Assembly: GCF_001647545.1 (NCBI RefSeq) | Contig: NZ_LSZH01000001.1 | Span: 124,001 to 188,000 of the forward strand | From: Acinetobacter sp. SFB | GTDB taxonomy: Bacteria; Pseudomonadota; Gammaproteobacteria; Pseudomonadales; Moraxellaceae | Reading direction: 5' to 3' | DNA length: 64,000 nt | Shown: piece by piece, positions 33,795 through 43,728 of the stretch | Position numbering within the stretch: the first letter of the stretch is position 1 | How the letters are laid out: each line of letters starts with the position of its first letter | Notes under the pieces: model-generated | Databases searched by the model: none | What the model was told of the DNA's origin: nothing | What the model saw: only the letters and a program-made list of their open reading frames with translations | Program-made: the position numbers and the translations under genes

Positions 33795-34835
33795 TTACAA
33801 TTTATCTTGAATATACTGCTCAATAAACTGCTGTGTAGTTTCGCTTAAATAAAATGGCGAGATCAGTTGCTCCAGAATCCCGTCTAATAAACCTTGCTGT
33901 TCTAGTGCCTGAATGGTGTGCGGCAAGAAACGCAGCGCTTCCTGATGTAAATCATCTTCATCTAGTCCAACAGACTGCAATAATTCTTGTAAGTTATAAT
34001 CGGCGAAATAATCATAGAAAACGGTCACAACATCTAAAATCATCTGTTGTAAATGTTCGCCTTGTCGCAACTGTCGCCAGGTTTCATAAACCAGAATGAA
34101 AAACTCTTCAAAGTCGATGGCCTGAAATTGAGAGAAAGTTTCTTTCAGCGTTCTTTGCTTAATATCATCCCATAAATGCAGGCTAATATCGGCCAGTTCT
34201 TCATTGGGCAATAAAATGATGTTGCCCAGTTGTTTGACCAGAGCTTGTGCCAATTGCTGTTCAAGTTTGAGTTCAATATTTTGTTGCTGGTCTTGAATAA
34301 AATTGAGTATTTTAGAGCCTAGACCTTGTTGATGGGTATTGAGTCTACGCAGATGATCAAGCCAAGGCGTGTTGCTTTCCAGAATCTGATTAGCCAACTG
34401 CAAACTGACATGCTTTACCTGTGGGTCATGCAGTAAATTGCTGTGGATGTAATGACGCAACTGGTCTAATTCAAGTATTTTATACAACCATAATTCAAAA
34501 GATTCATCTGACAGCAGTTGGTTAATTTGAGTTTGGCTATTGCTGGAAACATGATGGATTCTTTGTGCCACCATCCCAATAAACTCTAAAATTTCCGCGC
34601 CTAAATTTAATTCAAAAGCATATTTTTGAACCACATCTTGTAAGGATTCAAGTTGAATACACTGTTTTAATGAAACTTGATCTGAATGGGTATAAAGATG
34701 ATGGACAAATTGTTCGATGTATGAATTATTTTGTTCTGCTAATAATTGTTTTTTGATAAAGCGAGTTTGCTCAAGCATAAGCGCTTGAGCAAACTGTTGA
34801 GCAAAGTCCTGCTTAGGCACCCGGTGCCCATCCAT
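33795..34835 (-). CDS. Uncharacterised helical protein downstream of nadE
   Basis: 346 residues from the ATG at 34835, which lies 22 bases inside the end of nadE; a GTG at 34820 (overlapping the nadE stop) and an ATG at 34778 are alternatives. It is rich in Leu, Gln and acidic residues and almost wholly helical by composition (QILESNTPWLDHLRRLNTHQ; DFEEFFILVYETWRQLRQGE). No signal peptide, membrane segment or known motif is seen. The overlap with nadE implies one transcript. No function is proposed. Confidence 0.7.
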   Translation of the reverse strand: MDGHRVPKQDFAQQFAQALMLEQTRFIKKQLLAEQNNSYIEQFVHHLYTHSDQVSLKQCIQLESLQDVVQKYAFELNLGAEILEFIGMVAQRIHHVSSNSQTQINQLLSDESFELWLYKILELDQLRHYIHSNLLHDPQVKHVSLQLANQILESNTPWLDHLRRLNTHQQGLGSKILNFIQDQQQNIELKLEQQLAQALVKQLGNIILLPNEELADISLHLWDDIKQRTLKETFSQFQAIDFEEFFILVYETWRQLRQGEHLQQMILDVVTVFYDYFADYNLQELLQSVGLDEDDLHQEALRFLPHTIQALEQQGLLDGILEQLISPFYLSETTQQFIEQYIQDKL

Positions 34836-36438
34836 TAACAATTGGATAGCGACGTTCGCGGCCAAATGAGCGTGGACTAATGCGTGGACCAATCGCGGCT
34901 TGACGGCGTTTGTATTCGTTACGATCAACCAGACGAATTACTTTTTCCACCACTTCTTTCTTAAAGCCTTTGGCAATGATGTCATCTTGACTCATATCTT
35001 CTTCAATATAAGCATAAAGAATCGCATCAAGTACGTCATAAGGAGGTAGAGAGTCTTGATCTTTTTGATCAGGACGAAGTTCAGCCGAAGGTGGACGGGT
35101 AATCACACGTTCAGGAATCACAGGTGTTTCAGAAATGCTGTTACGGTATTTGGCCAGTTCAAAAACAATGGTTTTATATACGTCTTTAAGAACCGCATAG
35201 CCACCCACCATATCGCCATACAAGGTGCAGTAACCTACAGAAAGTTCTGATTTGTTACCGGTTGCCAATACAAGGTTGCCAAATTTATTCGACAGACCCA
35301 TTAGCAGTGTACCGCGTGCACGTGCCTGTAAATTTTCTTCAGTAGTATCTGCGGGGCTGTTACCAAAGAAAGGATACAGGGTTTGCATGAAGCTGTTTAC
35401 AATCGGATTGATTTCGGCAATACCAAAAGTCACGCCCATATTTTTCGCTTGTGCGGCAGCATCTTCAACACTGATTTGCGCGGTGTAGGTATACGGCATC
35501 ATCACGGCTTGGACTTTATCTGCACCGATCGCATCAACCGCGATTGCAAGGGTTAATGCCGAGTCAATCCCGCCAGATAAACCAAGAATCACACCCGGAA
35601 AACCGGAACGTTGAATATAATCACGCGTCGCTAAAACTAGGCCTTGATAAATTTCAGCCATGGTATCTAAAGCAGGAGTCAGTGTTCCAACTTTATAAGC
35701 GTGTTGTTCGGCTTCATATTCAGCGTAATAAAGATCTTCTTTAAAGCTTGGTGCCTGTAAAGCAATGTTGCCGTCTTTATTGATGACAAAACTGGTGCCA
35801 TCAAAAATAAGGTCATCTTGACCGCCGACTTGGTTGGCATAAACCAAATTAATATTTAACTGTTTAGCCAGCTCGCTCATGGTGGTCAGGCGATGTTGCG
35901 GTTTGCCGACTTCATAAGGTGAAGCATTTAAGACTAAAGCAGTTTCAACATTCAGCTGGGATAATTGATGTACGGTACTGAGTGACCAAATGTCTTCACA
36001 AATCAAAACACCGAATTTGTGTCCGAGATATTCAAAAACAAGATGTTGATGTCCTGCGCTAAAATAACGATTTTCATCAAATACGCTATAATTTGGCAAG
36101 TTCTGTTTGTTATAAATTCCCAGCACTTGACCATCTTTCATGACCGCTGCCGAATTATAGCGGTGACCATCTTCAGTTTGATTGACAAAACCAAAGACCA
36201 TTACAATGTCTTTCACTTGGCTCAGTTTCTCAAATGCTTTTTGAGTGCGTTTAGCGAGGCTAGGGCGAAGTAACAAGTCTTCGGCAGGATAGCCAACGGT
36301 TGAAAGCTCTGGGAAGATAATTAAATCAGCTTTTTCTTTTTTGGCTTCATTTACCCGGTCAAGCATTTTTTGAGCATTTGCTTCGATATTGCCAGTATGT
36401 GGAGAGAATTGTGCAAGGGCAATTTTAAAACTTTTCAT
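34813..36438 (-). CDS. nadE: Glutamine-dependent NAD+ synthase
   Basis: The last step of NAD synthesis: amidation of nicotinic acid adenine dinucleotide. 541 residues in two domains. The N-terminal nitrilase-type glutaminase (about 1-250) has its Cys in VLICEDIWS and Glu in IIFPELSTVGYP; the C-terminal ATP-pyrophosphatase synthetase has GLSGGIDSALTLAIA. The two-domain form explains use of glutamine rather than ammonia. Confidence 0.95.
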   Translation of the reverse strand: MKSFKIALAQFSPHTGNIEANAQKMLDRVNEAKKEKADLIIFPELSTVGYPAEDLLLRPSLAKRTQKAFEKLSQVKDIVMVFGFVNQTEDGHRYNSAAVMKDGQVLGIYNKQNLPNYSVFDENRYFSAGHQHLVFEYLGHKFGVLICEDIWSLSTVHQLSQLNVETALVLNASPYEVGKPQHRLTTMSELAKQLNINLVYANQVGGQDDLIFDGTSFVINKDGNIALQAPSFKEDLYYAEYEAEQHAYKVGTLTPALDTMAEIYQGLVLATRDYIQRSGFPGVILGLSGGIDSALTLAIAVDAIGADKVQAVMMPYTYTAQISVEDAAAQAKNMGVTFGIAEINPIVNSFMQTLYPFFGNSPADTTEENLQARARGTLLMGLSNKFGNLVLATGNKSELSVGYCTLYGDMVGGYAVLKDVYKTIVFELAKYRNSISETPVIPERVITRPPSAELRPDQKDQDSLPPYDVLDAILYAYIEEDMSQDDIIAKGFKKEVVEKVIRLVDRNEYKRRQAAIGPRISPRSFGRERRYPIVNGWAPGA

Positions 36439-36685
36439 TCCAACTTAATCCTATACCTATAGGGATATATACACAGAGTTATGATTTATTATGGCTATTG
36501 GTTCAACGCTGTGTACGCGACGACAAACAAATAGATGTTTAATCAATAATTAGCAATTCGATACTATATACGAATTGCAGCATTTATTGAGATAAAAACA
36601 AAAAAAAATCCGAATTTAGACAAAAAAACTACAGCGTTAATGAGAGAATAAAAACACTAAAAACATGTGATTATTGCCAGATAAA

Positions 36686-37171
36686 ATGACATTATTTATG
36701 AAGCCTCTACTGCATGCTTTGAATCAGTTATTTGAGGTTAAGAATCGAAAATTAACCCAAGGTGAAAAAAAACTTGCGCAGTCTGTTTTTGGTGCGCATT
36801 TGCAGCTGAATGCCATTAGAATTGTGGCACATCGCGGGGTCATTAAAAATTATGCGATTAGTCCCAACGGTAATATTTACTTCCACCCTCAAAACTGGTG
36901 CGAAGATTTCTCGACACTGTCTTTAGCCAAGCAGTCATGGTTAATTCATGAATTGACCCATGTCTGGCAAATTCAGCAGGGTTTGGCTGTAGTGCGTAAA
37001 GCAATATTTGACCGTAAATATCAGTATGTTTTAGAGCAGGGTAAGCTGTTTTTGCAGTATGGCATCGAACAGCAGGCACAGATGGTGCAGGACTATTTTA
37101 TTAAAAAATCACAGGGTCAAGAGTGTTCGGCCTATGAGGACTGTATTCCTTTTTTGTCTCAAAAAGCATGA
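36686..37171 (+). CDS. HExxH-motif protein (Vgr-related / DUF4157-like)
   Basis: 161 residues from the ATG at 36686 (an in-frame TTG at 36674 and ATG at 36698 are alternatives). The central motif SWLIHELTHVWQIQQG holds HExxH, a zinc-peptidase signature. Such small proteins in Acinetobacter are often labelled Vgr- or Rhs-related, but no T6SS gene is near. There is no signal peptide. The metal site is seen; peptidase activity is inference. Confidence 0.7.
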   Translation: MTLFMKPLLHALNQLFEVKNRKLTQGEKKLAQSVFGAHLQLNAIRIVAHRGVIKNYAISPNGNIYFHPQNWCEDFSTLSLAKQSWLIHELTHVWQIQQGLAVVRKAIFDRKYQYVLEQGKLFLQYGIEQQAQMVQDYFIKKSQGQECSAYEDCIPFLSQKA

Positions 37172-37243
37172 TTCTGTACCGAGCTTAAAATAAAAATTTG
37201 ATTCGTTAGGACATTCTGAATAATAAAAGTATTTTTGAATCAT

Positions 37244-37272
37244 AAAAAAACCGCCCAAAGAGGCGGTTTTTT
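37244..37272 (-). terminator. Terminator of gltA
   Basis: AAAAAAACCGCC / GGCGGTTTTTT with a short loop, about 20 bases after the gltA stop. Confidence 0.88.
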
Positions 37273-37294
37273 AAATCATTAAATTCTTAAAGAA

Positions 37295-38572
37295 TTAACG
37301 ACCTTGGATGTCACGTTGAACTTCACCAGTGTAAAGTTGACGTGGACGACCGATTTTGTAAGGGCCGCTGTGCATTTCTAACCAGTGGCTGATCCAGCCC
37401 ACTGTACGTGCAAGAGCAAAGATTACAGTAAACATGGACGTCGGGATACCAATCGCTTTAAGGATGATACCTGAGTAGAAGTCTACGTTAGGGTATAGGT
37501 TACGTTTGATGAAGTATTCGTCAGACAACGCAATACGTTCAAGTTCCATTGCAAGCGCAAGTTGTGGATCTTTGATACCAAGAGCAGCAAGAACTTCATC
37601 ACAAGTTTCTTTCATTACTTTTGCACGTGGATCGAAGTTTTTATAAACTCGGTGACCGAAGCCCATAAGTTTAACTTCTTTAGTTTTCACTTTTTCCATG
37701 AAGTCAGCAACGTTTTCTACAGAGCCGATTTCATCAAGCATCTTAAGAACAGCTTCGTTCGCGCCGCCGTGAGCAGGACCCCAAAGTGCAGAAATACCCG
37801 CAGCGATACATGCGTAAGGATTAGCACCAGTAGAACCCGCTAGACGTACAGTAGACGTAGAGGCATTTTGTTCGTGATCAGCATGAAGCGTAAAGATACG
37901 GTCCATTGCTTTCGCAAGAATTGGGTCAACTTTGTAATCACGATCTGCAGGAGTAGCAAACATCATGTACAGGAAGTTTTCAGCGTAGCTTAAGTCGTTA
38001 CGTGGGTAAACAAACGGTTGACCAACTGTGTATTTGTAGCTCCAAGCTGCAAGCGTAGGAACTTTAGCAATCAAGCGGATTGCTGTAATTTCACGGTGAT
38101 CAACATTTTCGATGTCTAGGTTGTTGTGATAGAACGCAGAAAGCGCACCCACTACACCAACCATGATTGCCATCGGATGAGCATCACGACGGAAACCATT
38201 AAAGAAGCGGCTAACTTGGTCGTGAACCATTGTATGGTTGCGAACTTTAGCGTCAAATTCTACTTTCTGTTCAGCTGTTGGAAGTTCGCCGTTTAACAAT
38301 AAGTAGCAAGTTTCTAGATAGTCTGCTTTAGTTGCTAACTGGTCGATCGGGTAACCACGGTGTAAAAGAACACCTTTACCGCCATCGATAAATGTGATTT
38401 TAGATTCACATGCAGCTGTTGCCATAAAACCAGGATCAAAAGTAAAGTGACCTGCAGTCAACACATCTTTAACGTCGATTACATCTGGGCCCAATGTGCC
38501 GCTGTAAATTGGTAATTCAATTTCTTTGCCATCAAGCTGTAAAACGGCTTTTTTGCCAGTTGCTTCAGACAT
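37295..38572 (-). CDS. gltA: Citrate synthase (type II, hexameric form)
   Basis: Condenses acetyl-CoA and oxaloacetate to citrate. 425 residues, close to E. coli GltA. Catalytic regions are visible: [37 protein letters not shown] and [16 protein letters not shown]. It is divergent from sdhC across a 1-kb gap. Ribosome site AGGAG nine bases before the ATG. The N-terminal domain has the extra segment typical of NADH-sensitive Gram-negative enzymes. Confidence 0.97.
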   Translation of the reverse strand: MSEATGKKAVLQLDGKEIELPIYSGTLGPDVIDVKDVLTAGHFTFDPGFMATAACESKITFIDGGKGVLLHRGYPIDQLATKADYLETCYLLLNGELPTAEQKVEFDAKVRNHTMVHDQVSRFFNGFRRDAHPMAIMVGVVGALSAFYHNNLDIENVDHREITAIRLIAKVPTLAAWSYKYTVGQPFVYPRNDLSYAENFLYMMFATPADRDYKVDPILAKAMDRIFTLHADHEQNASTSTVRLAGSTGANPYACIAAGISALWGPAHGGANEAVLKMLDEIGSVENVADFMEKVKTKEVKLMGFGHRVYKNFDPRAKVMKETCDEVLAALGIKDPQLALAMELERIALSDEYFIKRNLYPNVDFYSGIILKAIGIPTSMFTVIFALARTVGWISHWLEMHSGPYKIGRPRQLYTGEVQRDIQGR

Positions 38573-38663
38573 TCAATAGATCTCCTGTCCCGGTGAATGT
38601 TTTATCCGACTCGTAGTACTCATCTTTTAATGCGCGAATCAGATGGATCAAAAATTTGCTATA

Positions 38664-38691
38664 AGATTAGTGTGTACTGAAATTTTGTCAA
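38664..38691 (-). promoter_or_regulatory. Candidate gltA promoter
   Basis: On the minus strand TTGACA (38691-38686), 16 bases, TAATCT (38669-38664), giving a leader of roughly 85 bases before the gltA ATG. Confidence 0.6.
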
Positions 38692-39455
38692 TTATACTTA
38701 TGGATAAAAAGAGACGCTCTCACAGGGAGCTGGTCAAAAAATAATCCAGTAGTCATGAGGAAAATATCAGTATCGACGCAGTATAATAAGTCATATAAAG
38801 ATAAGTTGCAGAAAAAAATATGCATACTGTTGGAATTTTAAGCAATTTTTAATTGTTAAAAACTCTAGCTGTCTTGAGGTTTTAGAATTTTTTATATCAC
38901 TAAACTAGTCTAATTCCCATAACTTACCTAGATTGTTTTAAAGGGAAGTGGCGCTTTCTTATTCATAATAAAAAGCGATTAATCATTCGCAAAAAAATGT
39001 TCGTTTGTATAAAAAATAACTTGTTTAATGGAGTGTGAATGCTCACTTATTCATCAATTGGGTAGAGATAAGCCACTTTTTTGCATAAAAGTTAAACGTA
39101 ATAAGAGTGGAATATGGAGTTATACACAGACTAAGTGGTTATTTCGTTTCATGATGTTGCTATCATGTATTTATAAATAAATACCATATATTTATTTTGT
39201 GAATATAGAATGTAATTCTGATAATTGTCATTATTTAAGGGGATAATAAGTTTTCGCGATGATTTGTTTATCTTTAGTCTAAATATATTTATTTAATTAT
39301 CCAAGCAAAAAACGATCAATCAAATAGTATTTTAATTAATAAAAACCAACTATATAGCTATGTTTTGTTAGATCTATTTTGTCTGCTTTAAGGGGGTAAT
39401 TCATGTTAATGATTCTTATTTAGGGCTTTTTTGAGGAAAAGGTAAATGGGATCGT

Positions 39456-39484
39456 TTGTATTTTAATAGTTGACGTTTTATAAT
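39456..39484 (+). promoter_or_regulatory. Candidate sdhCDAB promoter
   Basis: TTGTAT (39456-39461), 17 bases, TATAAT (39479-39484). A start near 39491 would give a leader of about 100 bases. Confidence 0.65.
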
Positions 39485-39501
39485 TCCCTGTCGTTTTAAG
39501 T

Positions 39502-39532
39502 TTAGGTATTGCTGCAAATTGCAAATACCTAA
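39502..39532 (+). promoter_or_regulatory. Inverted repeat in the sdhC leader
   Basis: TTAGGTATT and AATACCTAA form a perfect 9-bp stem; inside it TGCAA-A-TTGCA is a second inverted repeat. It begins about ten bases after the predicted transcription start, so it may be an operator or an RNA hairpin. A weaker CTCC/GGAG hairpin with TTTTT follows at about 39570-39585. Confidence 0.6.
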
Positions 39533-39593
39533 CAATGCTAGCTTTCCTTCGAATTAATTCCAACAAACTCCAGATGGAGTTTTTACTTACAGG

Positions 39594-39992
39594 ATGCCCG
39601 CTGTGAAAAGCAACAGACCTGTCAATTTGTCCATGGGTCAAGTTTTAGAAGTAAACTTAAAATCCCCTGTGGCTATTGCATCAATTCTACACCGTCTTTC
39701 TGGTGTCATCGTATTTTTACTCGTACCGGTGCTTTTGTGGCTTTTAGACAAATCCCTGTCTTCGGCTGAAGGTTTTGCTCAAGTGCAAGAAATCTTCGGT
39801 AGCTTCATTGTGCGTTTTATCGTATGGGTATTTGTAGCCGGTTTAATATTCCACTTTATTGCGGGTATTAAGCATTTACTTGCAGATAACGGTATTGCCG
39901 AAGAACTGCAAAGTGGTCGTATAGCAGCTACTATTTCATTGATCTTGTCTGCGATTGGTATCATCGCAGCATTTGTATGGATTGTTCTCTAA
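39594..39992 (+). CDS. sdhC: Succinate dehydrogenase cytochrome b556 subunit
   Basis: Membrane anchor of complex II, 132 residues with three membrane helices. SPVAIASILHRLSGVIVFLL contains the conserved quinone/haem region, and HFIAGIKHLLAD holds the haem-ligand His. ATG 39594 is used; an in-frame GTG at 39603 has AGG at better spacing and may be the true start. The stop overlaps the sdhD ATG (TAATG). Confidence 0.93.
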   Translation: MPAVKSNRPVNLSMGQVLEVNLKSPVAIASILHRLSGVIVFLLVPVLLWLLDKSLSSAEGFAQVQEIFGSFIVRFIVWVFVAGLIFHFIAGIKHLLADNGIAEELQSGRIAATISLILSAIGIIAAFVWIVL

Positions 39993-40357
39993 TGAAAAGT
40001 GCTACAGGTTTTACGGGTTCAGGTTCACGCGATTGGTTTATCCAACGTGTTAGTGCTGTTGTATTAGCTGTTTATACTGTTGTGGTATTTGGTTGGATTC
40101 TCTGCAATGGCGGATTTAACTACGAACAATGGTTTGGCTTTATGATGACATTACCAATGAAGATTTTATCTTTGTTGGCAGTCTTATCTCTTGTCGCACA
40201 CGCTTGGATCGGCATGTGGCAGGTATTCACAGATTATGTGACTACTCGTCAAATGGGTCCTTCAGCTTCAGGTTTACGCCTAGTGTTGACGTCAGCAGTC
40301 ATTATTGCTGTATTTGCATATGCAATCTGGGCGATCCAGATTTTTTGGGCGAATTGA
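39992..40357 (+). CDS. sdhD: Succinate dehydrogenase membrane anchor subunit
   Basis: The second membrane anchor of complex II, 121 residues with three helices. SRDWFIQRVSAVVLAVYTV near the N-terminus and HAWIGMWQVFTDY, with the haem-ligand His and the Asp-Tyr pair, are typical. The start overlaps the sdhC stop; an upstream in-frame ATG inside sdhC is rejected. sdhA follows 12 bases later. Confidence 0.93.
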   Translation: MKSATGFTGSGSRDWFIQRVSAVVLAVYTVVVFGWILCNGGFNYEQWFGFMMTLPMKILSLLAVLSLVAHAWIGMWQVFTDYVTTRQMGPSASGLRLVLTSAVIIAVFAYAIWAIQIFWAN

Positions 40358-40369
40358 TAGGAAAATATC

Positions 40370-42268
40370 ATGGGCGCAATAACCCCTAAAGAAGATTATA
40401 CAAACATTCAACACCTCACTTTTGATGCAGTCATCGTTGGTGGGGGTGGTTCAGGTATGCGTGCTTCATATCAGCTTGCTCAAGCAGGTTTGAACGTTGC
40501 AGTCCTGACCAAAGTATTCCCGACACGTTCGCATACTGTTGCAGCGCAGGGTGGTATTGGTGCATCTCTTGGGAATATGCAGGAAGATAACTGGCACTAC
40601 CATTTCTATGACACGGTAAAAGGTTCGGACTGGTTAGGTGATCAAGACGCAATTGAATTTATGTGTCGTGAAGCCCCTAAAGTTGTTTACGAACTTGAAC
40701 ACATGGGTATGCCATTTGACCGTAACGCAGACGGTACGATTTACCAGCGTCCATTCGGCGGTCACTCTGCAAACTACGGTGAAAAACCGGTTCCACGTGC
40801 ATGTGCTGCGGCTGACCGTACCGGTCATGCGCTTCTTCATACGCTTTATCAAAGCAACGTGAAAATGGGTACACAATTCTTCGTAGAATGGATCGCGCTT
40901 GATCTGATTCGTAACGAAGCTGGCGATGTACTTGGTGTAACTGCAATTGACCAGGAAACCGGTAATATTGCGGTATTCCAAGCAAAAGCGACATTGTTTG
41001 CAACTGGTGGTGCGGGTCGTGTTTACCGTGCATCTACCAATGCGTATATCAATACTGGTGACGGTCTTGGTATGGCGGCGCGTTCTGGTATTCCATTACA
41101 AGATATGGAGTTCTGGCAGTTCCACCCAACGGGTGTTGCGGGCGCAGGCGTATTGTTGACTGAAGGTTGTCGTGGTGAAGGTGCAATCCTTCGTAATAAA
41201 GACGGCGAACCGTTCATGGAACGTTATGCTCCGACTTTGAAAGACTTGGCACCACGTGACTTCGTATCACGTTCAATGGATCAGGAAATCAAAGAAGGTC
41301 GTGGCTGTGGTCCTAAAGGTGATTATATCTTATTGGATATGACCCATTTGGGTGCTGATACGATCATGAAGCGTCTTCCGTCTGTATTTGAGATTGGCAA
41401 GAAGTTTGCAAACGTCGACATCACCAAAGAGCCAATTCCTGTAGTGCCGACAATCCATTATCAAATGGGTGGTATTCCAACCAATATTCATGGACAAGTT
41501 GTTGTTCCTGAAGGTGCGGCGGATACTAACTTTGAAGCAGGTTATGATAAAAGTGGTGACGTTTACTCAAGCAATGGTGGTGAGCGTAACTATACAAAAC
41601 CTGTTAAAGGCTTCTATGCAATTGGTGAATGTTCTTGTGTGTCTGTACATGGTGCAAACCGTTTAGGTACCAACTCACTGCTTGACTTGGTTGTATTTGG
41701 TAAGGCTGCTGGCGAACACATCATTGATTACGTGACTAAACATCATGGTGATGAGTATCAACCGCTTCCGACCACTGTGTTTGAAAATACAAGAAAGCGT
41801 ATGCGTCACTTGGATGAATCAACTGCGGGTGAAAATGCTCAAGAAGTTGCTGATGCAATTCGTGATATCGTTCAAGACCATGCAGGGGTATTCCGTACTC
41901 AAGCATTACTTGATGAAGGCGTGAAGCAAATTCTTGCGATTGAGCCGCGTGTTCGCAACATTCATTTAAAAGACAAATCTAAAGTATTTAACACTGCACG
42001 TGTTGAGGCTTTGGAAGTTGAAAACTTGTATGAAGTTGCTAAAGCAACCTTAATTTCGGCTGCTGCTCGTAAAGAATGTCGTGGTGCGCATACTGTTGTT
42101 GATTATGAATTGCCAGCAGATCACCCAACTTATTCTTACGGCCGTCGTGATGATGAATGGATGAAGCATACTTTATGGTTCTCTTCAGACAATCGTCTTG
42201 AGTACAAACCAGTCCGTTACAAACCAGTATCGGTTGATGCGATTCCACCAGCTCCACGTACATTCTAA
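40370..42268 (+). CDS. sdhA: Succinate dehydrogenase flavoprotein subunit
   Basis: Oxidises succinate to fumarate with covalently bound FAD. 632 residues, longer than E. coli SdhA by some 40. GGGGSGMRASYQLAQAG is the FAD dinucleotide site, RSHTVAAQGG includes the FAD-linked His, and HPTGVAGAGVLLTEGCRGEG and the SVHGANRLGTNSLLD block form the active-site region. It is in the sdhCDAB operon. Confidence 0.97.
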   Translation: MGAITPKEDYTNIQHLTFDAVIVGGGGSGMRASYQLAQAGLNVAVLTKVFPTRSHTVAAQGGIGASLGNMQEDNWHYHFYDTVKGSDWLGDQDAIEFMCREAPKVVYELEHMGMPFDRNADGTIYQRPFGGHSANYGEKPVPRACAAADRTGHALLHTLYQSNVKMGTQFFVEWIALDLIRNEAGDVLGVTAIDQETGNIAVFQAKATLFATGGAGRVYRASTNAYINTGDGLGMAARSGIPLQDMEFWQFHPTGVAGAGVLLTEGCRGEGAILRNKDGEPFMERYAPTLKDLAPRDFVSRSMDQEIKEGRGCGPKGDYILLDMTHLGADTIMKRLPSVFEIGKKFANVDITKEPIPVVPTIHYQMGGIPTNIHGQVVVPEGAADTNFEAGYDKSGDVYSSNGGERNYTKPVKGFYAIGECSCVSVHGANRLGTNSLLDLVVFGKAAGEHIIDYVTKHHGDEYQPLPTTVFENTRKRMRHLDESTAGENAQEVADAIRDIVQDHAGVFRTQALLDEGVKQILAIEPRVRNIHLKDKSKVFNTARVEALEVENLYEVAKATLISAAARKECRGAHTVVDYELPADHPTYSYGRRDDEWMKHTLWFSSDNRLEYKPVRYKPVSVDAIPPAPRTF

Positions 42269-42282
42269 TCAGGAGAATAAAG

Positions 42283-42993
42283 ATGAGTAGAGGTATCCGT
42301 ACATTCCATATCTACCGCTATGATCCTGACAAGGATAAAGCACCGTACATGCAAACGTTTAAACTTGAGTTGACTGACAAGCACCGTATGTTGCTTGACG
42401 CTCTTCTTGCGTTGAAAATACAAGACGAATCTTTAACGTTCCGTCGTTCATGTCGTGAAGGTATTTGTGGTTCTGATGGCGTAAACATCAACGGTAAAAA
42501 CGGTTTGGCGTGTTTGTGGAATCTTAACGATTTACCAAACGAAATCACCATCCGCCCTTTACCTGGTTTGCCTGTGATTAAAGATTTGGTTGTAGACATG
42601 AATCAGTTCTACGATCAATTCCATAAAATCCAGCCATTCCTGATTAACAATCAGCCTGCACCAGCGAAAGAGCGTTTACAGTCTCCTGAAGAGCGTGACC
42701 ACTTGAATGGTCTTTATGAATGTATTCTTTGTGCATGTTGTTCAACAGCATGCCCATCATTCTGGTGGAACCCGGATAAATTCTTGGGTCCTTCAGCATT
42801 GTTGAATGCATACCGCTTCATTATTGACTCTCGTGATTCTGCAACGCAAGATCGTTTGGCTCGTCTTGACGACCCATTCAGCTTGTTCCGTTGTAAAGGC
42901 ATCATGAACTGTGTATCGGTTTGTCCTAAAGGTTTAAATCCAACTAAAGCGATCGGTCACATCCGTAGCATGTTGTTAGACCAAGCAGGCTAA
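42283..42993 (+). CDS. sdhB: Succinate dehydrogenase iron-sulfur subunit
   Basis: Carries electrons from SdhA to quinone. 236 residues. [2Fe-2S] site SCREGICGSDGVNINGKNGL then AC; [4Fe-4S] site CILCACCSTACPSFWW; [3Fe-4S] site CKGIMNCVSVCPKGL. A terminator follows. Confidence 0.97.
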   Translation: MSRGIRTFHIYRYDPDKDKAPYMQTFKLELTDKHRMLLDALLALKIQDESLTFRRSCREGICGSDGVNINGKNGLACLWNLNDLPNEITIRPLPGLPVIKDLVVDMNQFYDQFHKIQPFLINNQPAPAKERLQSPEERDHLNGLYECILCACCSTACPSFWWNPDKFLGPSALLNAYRFIIDSRDSATQDRLARLDDPFSLFRCKGIMNCVSVCPKGLNPTKAIGHIRSMLLDQAG

Positions 42994-43004
42994 TCTGTAC
43001 CTGT

Positions 43005-43037
43005 TAAAAAAGCACACCTAAAGGTGTGCTTTTTTAT
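43005..43037 (+). terminator. Terminator of sdhCDAB
   Basis: AAAAAAGCACACC / GGTGTGCTTTTTT with loop TAAA, 12 bases after the sdhB stop. Confidence 0.9.
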
Positions 43038-43647
43038 ATTTTAAATCACATAATGATTTATAGATTTATGCAAAAAATGTATGTAATGGGAGTGGGTGGT
43101 TGCTATTGGTAAAAAGCCAAATGACTGGAATTGTTTAAAATTAAGCCTAAATGACATGAAAGCTAAATTGAATTGTAGTGAAGTTGTTCGAATTGACAAT
43201 TAAAGCACCAATCTCCAGCTTCAGTCTGCAAATTTGCTCTTAAAATGTTATCCTATAACATAAGCAAAGAGGGCCAGTTTAAAGAGTGCGCTCTCTTTTG
43301 TTGTATTGGAATGATTGGCTTGGGACTATGGTCTACATTGAATCCAATTATTAAATAAAGCACCATATGTTAGCTGAAAATAGTCATTATGTATTTCGCT
43401 AATTTATGAGAGGTATGTGTCAAAAAAATCAATTGTAACCAGATATCATGTTACGATTTGATACATCGCTATATTTAAAAAAAGCACCTTGTTTACGTAC
43501 ATTTTTTCAACATTTTAGAGGATGTAGAAGGTTTATAAGTAGAGATGAATCGTTTTAGAAAAACTAGGTCGCGTAGTTATTTTTTCTAAGTCGATTTGCA
43601 AAAAAATTGCTCGGTTTCGGTCGAGTATTTATGAGTGATGATGCCAA

Positions 43648-43707
43648 TGAGGGCGTTATTATTCATTATTCACATTAGGTTATTCCTAGTGTAGTGATAA
43701 CGCCTCA
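43648..43707 (+). promoter_or_regulatory. Large nested hairpin in the sucA leader
   Basis: The outer stem TGAGGGCGTTAT / ATAACGCCTCA (one bulge) encloses CATTAGG / CCTAGTG. It lies 110 bases before the sucA start. There is no T run, so it is not a simple terminator. Confidence 0.6.
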
Positions 43708-43728
43708 TGGCTTATGCCTGCTGGGGAC

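Larger units (their letters stand above)
38573..39593. other. 1-kb gene-free region between gltA and sdhC
   Basis: No coding frame of any credible length is found on either strand. It is AT-rich and holds the gltA promoter at one end and the sdhC promoter and hairpin at the other. The middle 700 bases show no clear element; a small RNA or binding sites for central-metabolism regulators could be hidden there. Confidence 0.7.

Noticed and set aside
36686..37171. The HExxH protein as part of a type VI secretion or Rhs toxin locus
   Set aside because: No vgrG, rhs, hcp or immunity-like gene lies nearby. The neighbours are nadE and gltA.
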